DNA of 64,000 nt from Planococcus wigleyi (GTDB taxonomy: Bacteria; Bacillota; Bacilli; Bacillales_A; Planococcaceae), in NCBI RefSeq assembly GCF_014836985.1, contig NZ_JACSPU010000001.1, positions 1 through 64,000 on the forward strand, given 5' to 3'. The notes under the pieces are model-generated. The model ran no database searches. It was not told the origin of the DNA and saw only the letters and a program-made list of their open reading frames with translations. How positions within the stretch are numbered: position 1 is the first letter of the stretch; each line of letters starts with the position of its first letter. Made by a program: the position numbers and the translations under genes. Positions 33,679-41,215 of this stretch are shown here, piece by piece.

Positions 33679-35055
33679 TCAGTCCAGCTCTGCAACTTGG
33701 TATAGGTAATCGCTGATGACGCGAAGCCCTTTATCGAAGTTTTCAAGATGGAAATGTTCATTGGGTGCATGGAAATTTTCAGATGCAAGACCGAAGCCCA
33801 TCAAAACCACGGGCAGGCCAAGAATTTCATCAAAAGCGGCAACGATTGGAATGGATCCGCCCATGCGTGTGAAAGCGGTCGGTACGCCATATACTTTTTC
33901 ATAAGAGCGGCCGGCTGCCTGAATGGCAGGATGGTCATAAGGCGTCAGGAATGGTTTGCCTTTGTCGAACTCAGAAATCTCGACGGTTACCCCTTTAGGC
34001 TTATGGGATTCAACATGTGCTTTCAATTTTGCAACGATATCATCAGGGTCCTGGTTTGGTACCAGACGGCAAGTGATTTTTGTGCTGGCTTCTGCAGGCA
34101 GCACGGTTTTGATGCCTTCGCCTGAGAAACCGCCTGTAATGCCGTTGACTTCAAGAGTCGGACGAATCCATGTACGTTCGACGAAGGAATAGCCTTTCTC
34201 GCCAAAATCCTCTGAAATGCCGATTTCCTGTTTCTCGTGTTCCAGGTCAAACTCAAGCGCCGCAAACTCTTCCCGTTCTTTGTCGGAAACTTCGAGTACG
34301 TCGTCGTAAAACCCTTCTACTTGAATCAATCCTTCCTGGTCGCGGAACGATTGAAGGATCTCCACGATGGCATGAAGCGGATTCTGTACCGCGCCGCCGT
34401 AAAGTCCGGAATGGAGATCGCCTTTTGGCCCTTTGACATCAATCTGGATGCCGGCAAGACCGCGCAAGCCGTAGCAAACAGCCGGGCGTCCTGGCCCTTG
34501 CATACCGGTATCCGAAATAACAATAATATCGGATTTCAATAATTCCTGGTTTTCTTCCACGTATTTCGGAAGGCTTGGGCTGCCGATTTCCTCTTCGCCT
34601 TCAATGATGAATTTGACGTTGACCGGCAATTCACCGTTCAATTGCAATAATGCTTCAACAGCTTTCAGGTGCATGAATACTTGGCCTTTGTCATCGCTTG
34701 CGCCGCGCGCATAAAGTTTGTTGTCACGGACTTGCGGTTCAAAAGGTGCGGATTCCCACAGGTGAAGCGGATCGACCGGTTGTACATCATAATGGCCATA
34801 TACCAGTACGGTCGGTTTGCCTGCTGCGTGTAGCCAGTCGGCATACACCACAGGATGTCCGTCGGTCTCATCGATTTTTGCATTTTCCAGTCCAGCGCTT
34901 TCCATTGCGGAAATCAGCCATTCAGCGCCTTTGCGCATATCGGCTTTGTGTTCGGATAAGGAGCTGACGGAAGGGATGCGCAAGAACGTTTTTAATTCTT
35001 CCAGATGTGTTTCACGGTTATCTTTAAAATATTGATCAACTGCTTGAGCGTTCAT
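33679..35055 (-). CDS. M20 family dipeptidase
   Basis: Zinc dipeptidase of the M20/carnosinase-like group, 458 aa. Metal ligands and catalytic residues are visible: His and Asp in VYGHYDVQP, Asp in ARGASDDKGQ, the Glu pair in EGEEEIGSP, Asp in ISDTGMQ and a C-terminal His in NEHFHLENFD. The lid domain sits at about 205-380 (GPKGDLHSGLYGG). It should hydrolyse dipeptides in the cytoplasm; the exact specificity is open. The ATG at 35055 is used because of CGAGGG upstream; an ATG 18 bp earlier has no site. Confidence 0.88.
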   Translation of the reverse strand: MNAQAVDQYFKDNRETHLEELKTFLRIPSVSSLSEHKADMRKGAEWLISAMESAGLENAKIDETDGHPVVYADWLHAAGKPTVLVYGHYDVQPVDPLHLWESAPFEPQVRDNKLYARGASDDKGQVFMHLKAVEALLQLNGELPVNVKFIIEGEEEIGSPSLPKYVEENQELLKSDIIVISDTGMQGPGRPAVCYGLRGLAGIQIDVKGPKGDLHSGLYGGAVQNPLHAIVEILQSFRDQEGLIQVEGFYDDVLEVSDKEREEFAALEFDLEHEKQEIGISEDFGEKGYSFVERTWIRPTLEVNGITGGFSGEGIKTVLPAEASTKITCRLVPNQDPDDIVAKLKAHVESHKPKGVTVEISEFDKGKPFLTPYDHPAIQAAGRSYEKVYGVPTAFTRMGGSIPIVAAFDEILGLPVVLMGFGLASENFHAPNEHFHLENFDKGLRVISDYLYQVAELD

Positions 35056-35117
35056 CAGGATCCCTCGCTTCATTGGATTTAACTATGAAAAAATTATAAC
35101 ATACCAGGTTTTGGTTT

Positions 35118-35147
35118 TCGACAAGTGGAAATTAGCTATGGTATAGT
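35118..35147 (+). promoter_or_regulatory. SigA-type promoter of CBS membrane protein gene
   Basis: TCGACA (35118-35123), 18-bp spacer, TATAGT (35142-35147), about 58 bp before the TTG start. Confidence 0.6.
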
Positions 35148-35204
35148 GTTTAATACGGAAAGAGTTCGTAAAATTTTGTGTTTTTGACACTGGAGGAAAT
35201 GAAA

Positions 35205-36449
35205 TTGTTTATAGCTTTAGGTATCTTTCTATTCATGTCGTTCTTCTTATCGGGAAGCGAAACGGCATTAACGGCAGTAAATAGGATGAAGGTCCATCTT
35301 CGCGCCGAGCAGGGTGACGTCAAGTCTCAGAAACTGCAGAAGTTAATTGCGAAGCCGGACCGAATGATTACAACGATTTTAATCGGTAATAACATAGCGA
35401 ATATTATGCTGCCTACATTGGTGACGACGATTGCCATTACAAGAGGATGGGAAGTTGGACTTGCAACAGCTATTTTAACGGTGATCTTGATTATTTTCGG
35501 TGAAGTGCTGCCGAAAACCATCGCGGCGACTTTTGCTGACAAAGTGGCTTATATTGTATTCCCGGTCATCAGCTTTTTGGTCGTTCTTTTGACGCCGTTA
35601 ACATGGCTGCTTGCACAGTTCACCAATATCTTCATTCGCATCATCTCCAAAGGAACAGTTAAAGAAGCGACCATGACCAAAGAAGAGTTGCGGACGATGG
35701 TCGACATCGCTTCAACTGAAGGGACGTTTGAAGAGGATGAATCCGAACGCATTAAAGGTGTTTTGGATTTCCCGCATAAAGACGTTTCGGATGTCATGTC
35801 CACCCACAGAACCGATACGGTAGGGATCGCCATCGATTCCACTTATGAAGAGGTTCGCGACCTGATCCTGGATTCTTCGTATACCCGTTATCCGGTCTAT
35901 GAAGACAGCATGGACAATGTTGTAGGCTTGTTCTATTCGAAGAAACTGATCGAATGGTCGATGAATCCGAATTTAACGCTGGAAGAGCTGATGGACGATA
36001 ATCCATTATTCGTGGTTCAATCGGTCAGCGTTGAAAAAGTCTTTAAAATGATGATGGCAAAGAAAAAGCACATGGCTGTCATTTTGGACGAATACGGCGG
36101 AACTCTTGGTATTGTCACCCATGAAGACATTATTGAAGAAATGATCGGCCAGGATATTGAAGATGAAACAGATGAAGAAGACGACGAACTGGTCTTTGAA
36201 ATGACCGACACGACTTTGTCTTGCCACGGCCGCTTGGAAATTGAAGATGTCAACGACATGTTCAAAGTGGAAGTGCCGAATGACCATGACACCATTGCCG
36301 GTTTCGTCATGCAGCAATTGGGACATGTTCCGGACGAAGGTGAAGAGTTTGTGTATGAAAATCTTCACGTAGAAATCAATGAAATGGACCGTAACCGTAT
36401 TGTGCGTTTAACCATCACAAAAAAAGATAAAGAAGAAGCGCTAGCATAG
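35205..36449 (+). CDS. CNNM/CorC-type (DUF21-CBS) membrane protein
   Basis: Hemolysin-C/CorC family protein, 414 aa: an N-terminal DUF21/CNNM membrane domain with three to four helices (SFFLSGSETALTAVN, TILIGNNIANIM, FGEVLPKTIAA), two CBS domains (about 195-325) and a C-terminal CorC_HlyC domain (about 340-405, GRLEIEDVNDMF). Relatives transport or regulate Mg2+ (and perhaps Na+ or Co2+). The likely start is TTG at 35205, 8 nt after GGAGG; the ATG at 35199 is too close to that site. An acidic run (DETDEEDDE) separates the CBS and CorC domains. Confidence 0.88.
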   Translation: MFIALGIFLFMSFFLSGSETALTAVNRMKVHLRAEQGDVKSQKLQKLIAKPDRMITTILIGNNIANIMLPTLVTTIAITRGWEVGLATAILTVILIIFGEVLPKTIAATFADKVAYIVFPVISFLVVLLTPLTWLLAQFTNIFIRIISKGTVKEATMTKEELRTMVDIASTEGTFEEDESERIKGVLDFPHKDVSDVMSTHRTDTVGIAIDSTYEEVRDLILDSSYTRYPVYEDSMDNVVGLFYSKKLIEWSMNPNLTLEELMDDNPLFVVQSVSVEKVFKMMMAKKKHMAVILDEYGGTLGIVTHEDIIEEMIGQDIEDETDEEDDELVFEMTDTTLSCHGRLEIEDVNDMFKVEVPNDHDTIAGFVMQQLGHVPDEGEEFVYENLHVEINEMDRNRIVRLTITKKDKEEALA

Positions 36450-36481
36450 AAAACTCCTGTCCTTGGACAGGGGTTTTTCCT
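36450..36481 (+). terminator. Terminator
   Basis: Stem AAAACTCCTGTCC/GGACAGGGGTTTT with a TT loop and T run. Confidence 0.88.
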
Positions 36482-36524
36482 TTTTAACAACTGGATTTTG
36501 AAAAAGTTCCCTTTATTACACCTT

Positions 36525-36553
36525 TGTAAGGAAAATGAAAGCAGAAGCGATAG
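36525..36553 (+). promoter_or_regulatory. Possible ECF-type promoter of the sigma gene
   Basis: TGTAAG (36525-36530), 17-bp spacer and CGATAG (36548-36553), about 90 bp upstream of the sigma gene, loosely resemble ECF -35 and -10 elements (AAC-like and CG-start). TTACacctttGTAA forms a small dyad over the -35. Speculative autoregulatory site. Confidence 0.3.
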
Positions 36554-36641
36554 AGTGAAAGATGGACTTCCGTCATTATAAGGTTATAAGAGAAAGCGAA
36601 AATCACTTCGCTGGACAAGCAGAACGGACGGGGGCACGATC

Positions 36642-37178
36642 ATGGAAACGTTATACACAGAATACAATCGCTATATTTATCATTTATGCTTGAAGCTGAC
36701 ACGCAATAAAGCCGAAGCGGAAGATTTGATGCAGGAAGTTTGGTTAAAAGTTGTACGCTACGAATCTTCGATTGCTGAAGTGGATCATGTAAAGGCGTGG
36801 TTGACGACAATCTGTATGAATACGTTCCGTGATCGTTACCGCAAAAATGTACGGCGAAGCAAGCATCTGATCCAGCAGCCTGAAGGCTTGGATGTTTCCT
36901 TGCTTGACTTGATTCCTTCAGATTCAACAGGTGTCTCTGAATTATTGGAAAAACAGGATGTCTCTGTGATGATCCGCCATAAGATTTCCGAGCTGGATGC
37001 GATCTACCGCACGACCATTCTTTATTTCTATGTCCACCAATACTCACTGATTGAAATTGCCGATGCGATGAAAGTGTCAATCGGCACAGTGAAATCCCGT
37101 TTGTTCCGAGGCAAGCAACGCCTGAAGGACATGCTGATGGAAGACGATCGGACACGTGAATACGTAGTGGCAATTTAA
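36642..37178 (+). CDS. ECF-type RNA polymerase sigma factor
   Basis: A 178-aa extracytoplasmic-function sigma factor. Region 2 (about 5-70) has LTRNKAEAEDLMQEVWLKV and AWLTTICMNTFRDRYRK. Region 4 (about 115-165) has YSLIEIADAMKVSIGTVKSRLFRGKQRL. No anti-sigma gene lies on either side: the next gene downstream encodes a phospholipase D-like protein, with a strong terminator in between. Regulation must therefore be by a distant anti-sigma, transcription or another mechanism. The ATG follows an unusually poor ribosome site (GGGGGCACGATC). Confidence 0.9.
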   Translation: METLYTEYNRYIYHLCLKLTRNKAEAEDLMQEVWLKVVRYESSIAEVDHVKAWLTTICMNTFRDRYRKNVRRSKHLIQQPEGLDVSLLDLIPSDSTGVSELLEKQDVSVMIRHKISELDAIYRTTILYFYVHQYSLIEIADAMKVSIGTVKSRLFRGKQRLKDMLMEDDRTREYVVAI

Positions 37179-37187
37179 TTTACCTGA

Positions 37188-37216
37188 AACAACCGAATTT
37201 TCGGTTGTTTTTTTTA
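37188..37216 (+). terminator. Terminator after sigma factor gene
   Basis: Stem AAACAACCGAA/TTCGGTTGTTT with run of T. Confidence 0.88.
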
Positions 37217-37279
37217 TGGAAAATATTAAAAGAATTTTTCTCTGGAGCAGGTATAATAGAAACACGAGGAGGAAGATTC

Positions 37280-38734
37280 ATGAAAAAGAGAAAGTTTCAG
37301 GATTGGAGCAAAAGGCGGCGAATTGCCATGGGCAGCGTCGGCATTTTGGCATTCCTGTATATTACGGTCATTGTTTGGCATACTTTCAAGCCATTGCCTG
37401 AGGGAATTTCAGTCGCAGGCGACCTCCATGCGGCCGAAGAGGTGGAAATGATCTATGATTTATCCTATGCACAAGATAAAGAAGGTACAAAAACAGAAAG
37501 CGAACTGCGGATCTTCAATGAAATAAACGACATGATCGATCAGGCAGAAGAATTCATCGTCATCGATCTCTTTCTCTTTGACAATTACAATGACCAGGAC
37601 ATGGATTTTCCCGCAGTAGCGGAAACCTTAACAGATCATTTATTGGATAAAAAAGCTGAAAATCCCGATATGCCGATTTATTTCATTACCGATCCATTGA
37701 ATTATGGCTATGGTTCCTATGAAAATCAGTTTTTGGGTACGCTGGAAGATGAGGGAGTCGAAGTCATCACTACGGATCTGGACAAGCTGCGAGACTCCAC
37801 GCCGCTTTACTCCGGATTCTACCGCGTGATTTTTCAATGGTTTGATGCAGGAGGCCGAGGCTGGGTTCCGAATGGCATGTCGAGTGATGCACCTGATTTA
37901 ACGGTATCTTCCTACTTGAAAATGATGAACATTAAAGCCAATCACCGAAAAGCGGTGATTACGGAAAAAGAAGCGTTGATCAGTTCAGCGAATCCTCATA
38001 ATGCCAGCGGTTTGCACGGCAATATGGCCTTCAAAGTCAGCGGCCCAGTAGTGAATGACATGCTGGAGGCTGAAGAAGCCGTATCCCGTTTATCGGGAGG
38101 GCCCGATTTGCCTAGAGTAGAAGTAGCTGAACAACAAGGGGACTACCAGGTGCAATACCTGACCGAACGCAAAGTGCTCGATGCCCTGCTTTCCGATATT
38201 GAAAAGACGGCAAAAGGGGATGCCATCCGTTTGGCGATGTTTTACATTGCAGAAAGCAGTGTGGTGGACGCCTTATCAGAAGCTGCCAATCGCGGAGTGG
38301 ATGTCCGTTTGATTCTTGATGCCAATGAAAATGCCTTTGGAACCGAAAAGACCGGTTTGCCGAACCGGCCGGTGGTCCATGAGATGTTGGCGGAATCAGA
38401 TGAGCATCTGCAAGTCCGCTGGTACAACGCTGTGGTCGGGCAGTTCCATACTAAATCGATCATGATCCAAACCGACAAGGAAACCATTGTCTCAGGAGGC
38501 TCGACCAATTACACGGAGCGGGCATTCAATGACTACAACCTGGAAAGCAATATCCGGATTGTGGCTCCAAACGACAGTGAAATGACCCAGGACATGGAGG
38601 CGTATTTTGATCGCTTATGGAATAACGAAGACGCTCTTTACACGCTGGAAACCGATGAATACCAAAACGATTTCACTTTCTGGCAACGCGGAATCTACGG
38701 CTTCCAAAGATTGTTCAAATTAACGACCTATTAA
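37280..38734 (+). CDS. Phospholipase D-like membrane protein, variant HKD motifs
   Basis: A 484-aa protein with one N-terminal membrane helix (RIAMGSVGILAFLYITVIVWH) and two phospholipase D-type halves. The first catalytic motif is NHRKAVITEKEALISSANPHN and the second FHTKSIMIQTDKETIVSGG followed by STNYT. Both keep His and Lys, but the Asp of HxKxxxxD is Glu in the first and Gln in the second. It could be a cardiolipin synthase-like or phosphodiesterase enzyme acting at the outer membrane face, or a variant with altered activity. The ATG at 37280 follows GAGGAGG. It lies after an orphan ECF sigma gene but behind its own -10-like TATAAT. Confidence 0.82.
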   Translation: MKKRKFQDWSKRRRIAMGSVGILAFLYITVIVWHTFKPLPEGISVAGDLHAAEEVEMIYDLSYAQDKEGTKTESELRIFNEINDMIDQAEEFIVIDLFLFDNYNDQDMDFPAVAETLTDHLLDKKAENPDMPIYFITDPLNYGYGSYENQFLGTLEDEGVEVITTDLDKLRDSTPLYSGFYRVIFQWFDAGGRGWVPNGMSSDAPDLTVSSYLKMMNIKANHRKAVITEKEALISSANPHNASGLHGNMAFKVSGPVVNDMLEAEEAVSRLSGGPDLPRVEVAEQQGDYQVQYLTERKVLDALLSDIEKTAKGDAIRLAMFYIAESSVVDALSEAANRGVDVRLILDANENAFGTEKTGLPNRPVVHEMLAESDEHLQVRWYNAVVGQFHTKSIMIQTDKETIVSGGSTNYTERAFNDYNLESNIRIVAPNDSEMTQDMEAYFDRLWNNEDALYTLETDEYQNDFTFWQRGIYGFQRLFKLTTY

Positions 38735-38771
38735 AAAAACGCCTCTTCTGAAAAACAGAAGAGGCGTTTTT
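38735..38771 (+). terminator. Terminator, copy 1 of a 37-bp identical pair
   Basis: Stem AAAAACGCCTCTTCTG/CAGAAGAGGCGTTTTT with an AAAAA loop. The same 37 bp recur at 39221-39257. Confidence 0.9.
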
Positions 38772-39220
38772 GTTTGTGGATGTAGTCTAGTAATAGTGAA
38801 TGGCGGTTCATAACCCCAACCGCTCTGGCTACTCCGCTTTCCATAGGCTCAACCTCTTCGTCACTGGAAAACTAGTGCTCCTGCATCGCTGCGCTAGCTT
38901 TCATCGCTATGCTGCACGCATAGCGACGAGGCCGGTTCGGTTGTGTGTATGTGACTTCAGTGAAAGAGAGAAGCTTGTTAGTCAATTCCAAGGTGAAATA
39001 GCCTGAGCAAATTCAGTCATCCTCTCACGCAAGGATCCGGAGCGCAAGTCGGCGACTCCAGCGGGAAAGCGAAGTGCCGAAATCCACTCGGGCGCTAGTC
39101 CGAGTTAGTTCGGCGCAAGCCCGCAGGAAAGCGTCCGAATGGAGCACAGGATTCGGTATAAGTGTAATGAAATGTGTAAATGTACTGCAAAACATATAAT
39201 TTTTTTTATTCACAAGCTAC
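38772..39220. repeat. Non-coding block with dispersed-repeat motifs
   Basis: No credible gene. The left part, read on the minus strand, has GGAAAGCGGAGTAGCCAGAG (about 38823-38842); the right part, on the plus strand, has AGCGGGAAAGCGAAG (about 39059-39073) and GCAGGAAAGCGTCCGAATGG (39121-39140). These G-GGAAAGCG-type blocks look like a dispersed intergenic repeat common in Bacillales, here as an inverted pair. There is also a perfect hairpin TCGCTATGC/GCATAGCGA at 38904-38926. The block is bracketed by identical 37-bp terminators. Confidence 0.6.
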
Positions 39221-39257
39221 AAAAACGCCTCTTCTGAAAAACAGAAGAGGCGTTTTT
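39221..39257 (-). terminator. Terminator, copy 2 of a 37-bp identical pair
   Basis: Identical in all 37 bases to 38735-38771, including the loop. It lies 24 bp downstream of the ABC-F stop on the minus strand and would terminate that gene. Confidence 0.88.
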
Positions 39258-39281
39258 ATTTTTATTCGATTAAGCGGTACT

Positions 39282-40847
39282 TTACGATTGCACGGGTTTG
39301 CCGGCTGAAATCCATTCTTCGACATTCCAGACTTTCGTAGCCAGTCCTTCGTAGAAATCAGGTTCGTGGCTTACCAGAACGATGGTGCCTTTATAGGCTT
39401 GCATAGCGCGTTTCAATTCTGCTTTGGCATCTATGTCCAAGTGGTTGGTCGGTTCATCGAAAATGAGCCAGTTGCTTTCTTCCATCATCAATTTGCACAG
39501 ACGGACTTTGGCTTGTTCGCCACCGCTCAGCTGTGTCATCGGACGGGAAATGTGTTCGTTCTTCAATCCGGTACGGGCAAGGGCACCGCGAACCTGGCCT
39601 TGGTCCATGCTTGGATAAGCAGCCCAAATTTCATCAAGCGGCGTATGCGTCGGTGCTTTGACTTCCTGCTCGAAATAGCTAGGTGTCAAATATTCACCGC
39701 GAAGTACATCGCCGTCCAACGGTTTGATTTTGCCGAGCATCGTTTTCAACAACGTCGATTTCCCGACACCGTTCATGCCGACAAGCGCGATTTTTTCGCC
39801 GCGCTCAATCATAAACGTCAACGGCGGCAGAAGCGGTTTATCGTAGCCGATGGAAAGAGCTTCCGCTTCAACTACGTAACGGCTCGGGCTGCGTGTTTCT
39901 TTGAAAGCAAATTGCGGTTTTGCGGCAATTTCCGGCTTGTCGATGCGGTCCATGCGATCCAGTTGTTTCTGGCGGGACTTGGCACGGCCGGTTGTCGACG
40001 CACGCGCTTTGTTTTTCGCAATGAACGTCTCGGTTTTCTTGATCATGTCTTCTTGTCTTTCATAAGCATCCAAATGCTGCTGCTTGCTCAATTCAGCAAG
40101 TTCGATGAATTTTTCGTAAGTGGCTGTGTAGCGCGTCAGACGTGAAAATTCCAAGTGGAAAATAACGCTAGTGACGCTGCTCATGAATTCCGTATCATGC
40201 GAAATCAATAGGAACGCATGCGGATAGTTTTTCAGGTAGTTGACGAGCCATTGAATATGCTCTTCATCCAGATAGTTGGTCGGCTCATCCAAAAGCAATA
40301 CTTTCGGTTTTTCAAGAAGCAGCTTCGCCAGCAACAGTTTTGTGCGCTGTCCGCCAGATAAGGCTTCCACATTGCGATCAAGGCCGATGGCATCAAGGCC
40401 CAAGCCGCGTGCAATCTCTTCTACTTTGCCGTCCAATGTGTAAAAATCTCCAGCATCCAAAGCATCTTGCGCTTCTGCCATCTGCTCAAGCAATTCTTCG
40501 AGCCGTTCAGGATCGGCATCGCCCATTTGCATGGCGATATCGTTCAATTCCGCTTCTTTTTTATAAAGAGGCAGGAATGCATCCTGAAGGGTTTCGCGGA
40601 TTGAACGGCCAGGCTGCAGTTGCGTGTGCTGGTCCAAATATCCGTAATGCGTCCGTGGCTGCCATTCAACGCGGCCATCATCGTGGATGATTTTGCCCGT
40701 TAAAATATTCATCATCGTCGATTTTCCGACGCCGTTCGCTCCAACCAATCCGACATGTTCGCCTTCTACCAATCGGAAAGATACATCGTTGAAAAGGGTC
40801 CGGTCACCGAAAGTGTGGCTTAAATTTTCTACTGTCAATAAACTCAT
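39282..40847 (-). CDS. ABC-F family ATPase (YkpA-like)
   Basis: A 521-aa soluble protein with two ABC ATPase domains and no membrane segments. Walker A motifs are GANGVGKST and GMNGVGKST, signatures are LSGGQRTK and LSGGEQAK, and Walker B motifs are LLLDEPTNYLD and LIFDEPTNHLD, all canonical. The linker (about 225-320) is basic and helical, as in ribosome-binding ABC-F proteins of the YbiT/YkpA group. These act in translation factor roles on the E site. GGAGG precedes the ATG. The upstream 60-aa gene ends 37 bp before it. Confidence 0.9.
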   Translation of the reverse strand: MSLLTVENLSHTFGDRTLFNDVSFRLVEGEHVGLVGANGVGKSTMMNILTGKIIHDDGRVEWQPRTHYGYLDQHTQLQPGRSIRETLQDAFLPLYKKEAELNDIAMQMGDADPERLEELLEQMAEAQDALDAGDFYTLDGKVEEIARGLGLDAIGLDRNVEALSGGQRTKLLLAKLLLEKPKVLLLDEPTNYLDEEHIQWLVNYLKNYPHAFLLISHDTEFMSSVTSVIFHLEFSRLTRYTATYEKFIELAELSKQQHLDAYERQEDMIKKTETFIAKNKARASTTGRAKSRQKQLDRMDRIDKPEIAAKPQFAFKETRSPSRYVVEAEALSIGYDKPLLPPLTFMIERGEKIALVGMNGVGKSTLLKTMLGKIKPLDGDVLRGEYLTPSYFEQEVKAPTHTPLDEIWAAYPSMDQGQVRGALARTGLKNEHISRPMTQLSGGEQAKVRLCKLMMEESNWLIFDEPTNHLDIDAKAELKRAMQAYKGTIVLVSHEPDFYEGLATKVWNVEEWISAGKPVQS

Positions 40848-40869
40848 TTAATAAATTCCTCCATTATCA

Positions 40870-40898
40870 TAAAAAAAATCGCGGTTACAGATCCGCGA
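40870..40898 (-). terminator. Terminator overlapping the stop of the 60-aa gene
   Basis: Minus strand CGCGGATCTGTAACCGCG followed by A and eight T (40871-40878). The TAA stop is in the loop. Confidence 0.75.
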
Positions 40899-41067
40899 GT
40901 TTTTGGTTTAATTCCGCAAGTTGTTGTTCCATTTTTTCCAAACGCAATTCCGCTTTCTCAACCATTCCGGCATGTCCAGTCGTTTCCAGCTTTTCGATAT
41001 CGCCTTGGTAGCGGACATAATCCATCTTGAGTTCAGCAATCGCGTATTCCAATTCCTGTTTGTTCAC
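40885..41067 (-). CDS. Small coiled-coil protein
   Basis: A 60-aa protein made almost wholly of two amphipathic helices (LEYAIAELKMDYVRYQGDIEKL and the Glu/Leu-rich MEQQLAELNQKLADL end). It resembles the small SE1832-type proteins found in Staphylococcus and other Bacillales, of unknown function. It precedes the ABC-F gene on the same strand but a terminator hairpin overlaps its stop codon. Length, acidic coiled coil and a clean start support it as a real gene. Confidence 0.7.
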   Translation of the reverse strand: MNKQELEYAIAELKMDYVRYQGDIEKLETTGHAGMVEKAELRLEKMEQQLAELNQKLADL

Positions 41068-41185
41068 AAAATCACCCTTATTTTTCTACCATTGTAACAC
41101 AAAAACACAAAATTTGAATCTATTACGATTTTCATTCACAATATAAAACCTGTATAATTCCAAAAAAGAACTAAAGGAAGTGGAC

Positions 41186-41215
41186 TTGCCATCGATACTT
41201 TATTATTTGATTTGA
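41186..41215 (+). other. Possible 9-codon leader reading frame before antiporter gene
   Basis: A TTG at 41186 stands 5 nt after AAAGGAAG (the only ribosome site in the region) and opens a frame of nine codons ending in TGA at 41213-41215. That stop overlaps the ATG of the antiporter (TGATG). It may be a coupling leader, or the antiporter really starts further upstream in the other frame. Confidence 0.3.

Noticed and set aside
36640-37173. 177-codon reading frame opposite the sigma factor gene
   Set aside because: Fully antisense to a well-supported ECF sigma gene; no promoter or ribosome site and no recognisable motif, so not taken as an anti-sigma.
38772-39220. Short reading frames in the repeat block
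   Set aside because: The 62-68 codon frames lack ribosome sites and are Arg/Ser/Cys-rich, as expected of translated repeats.
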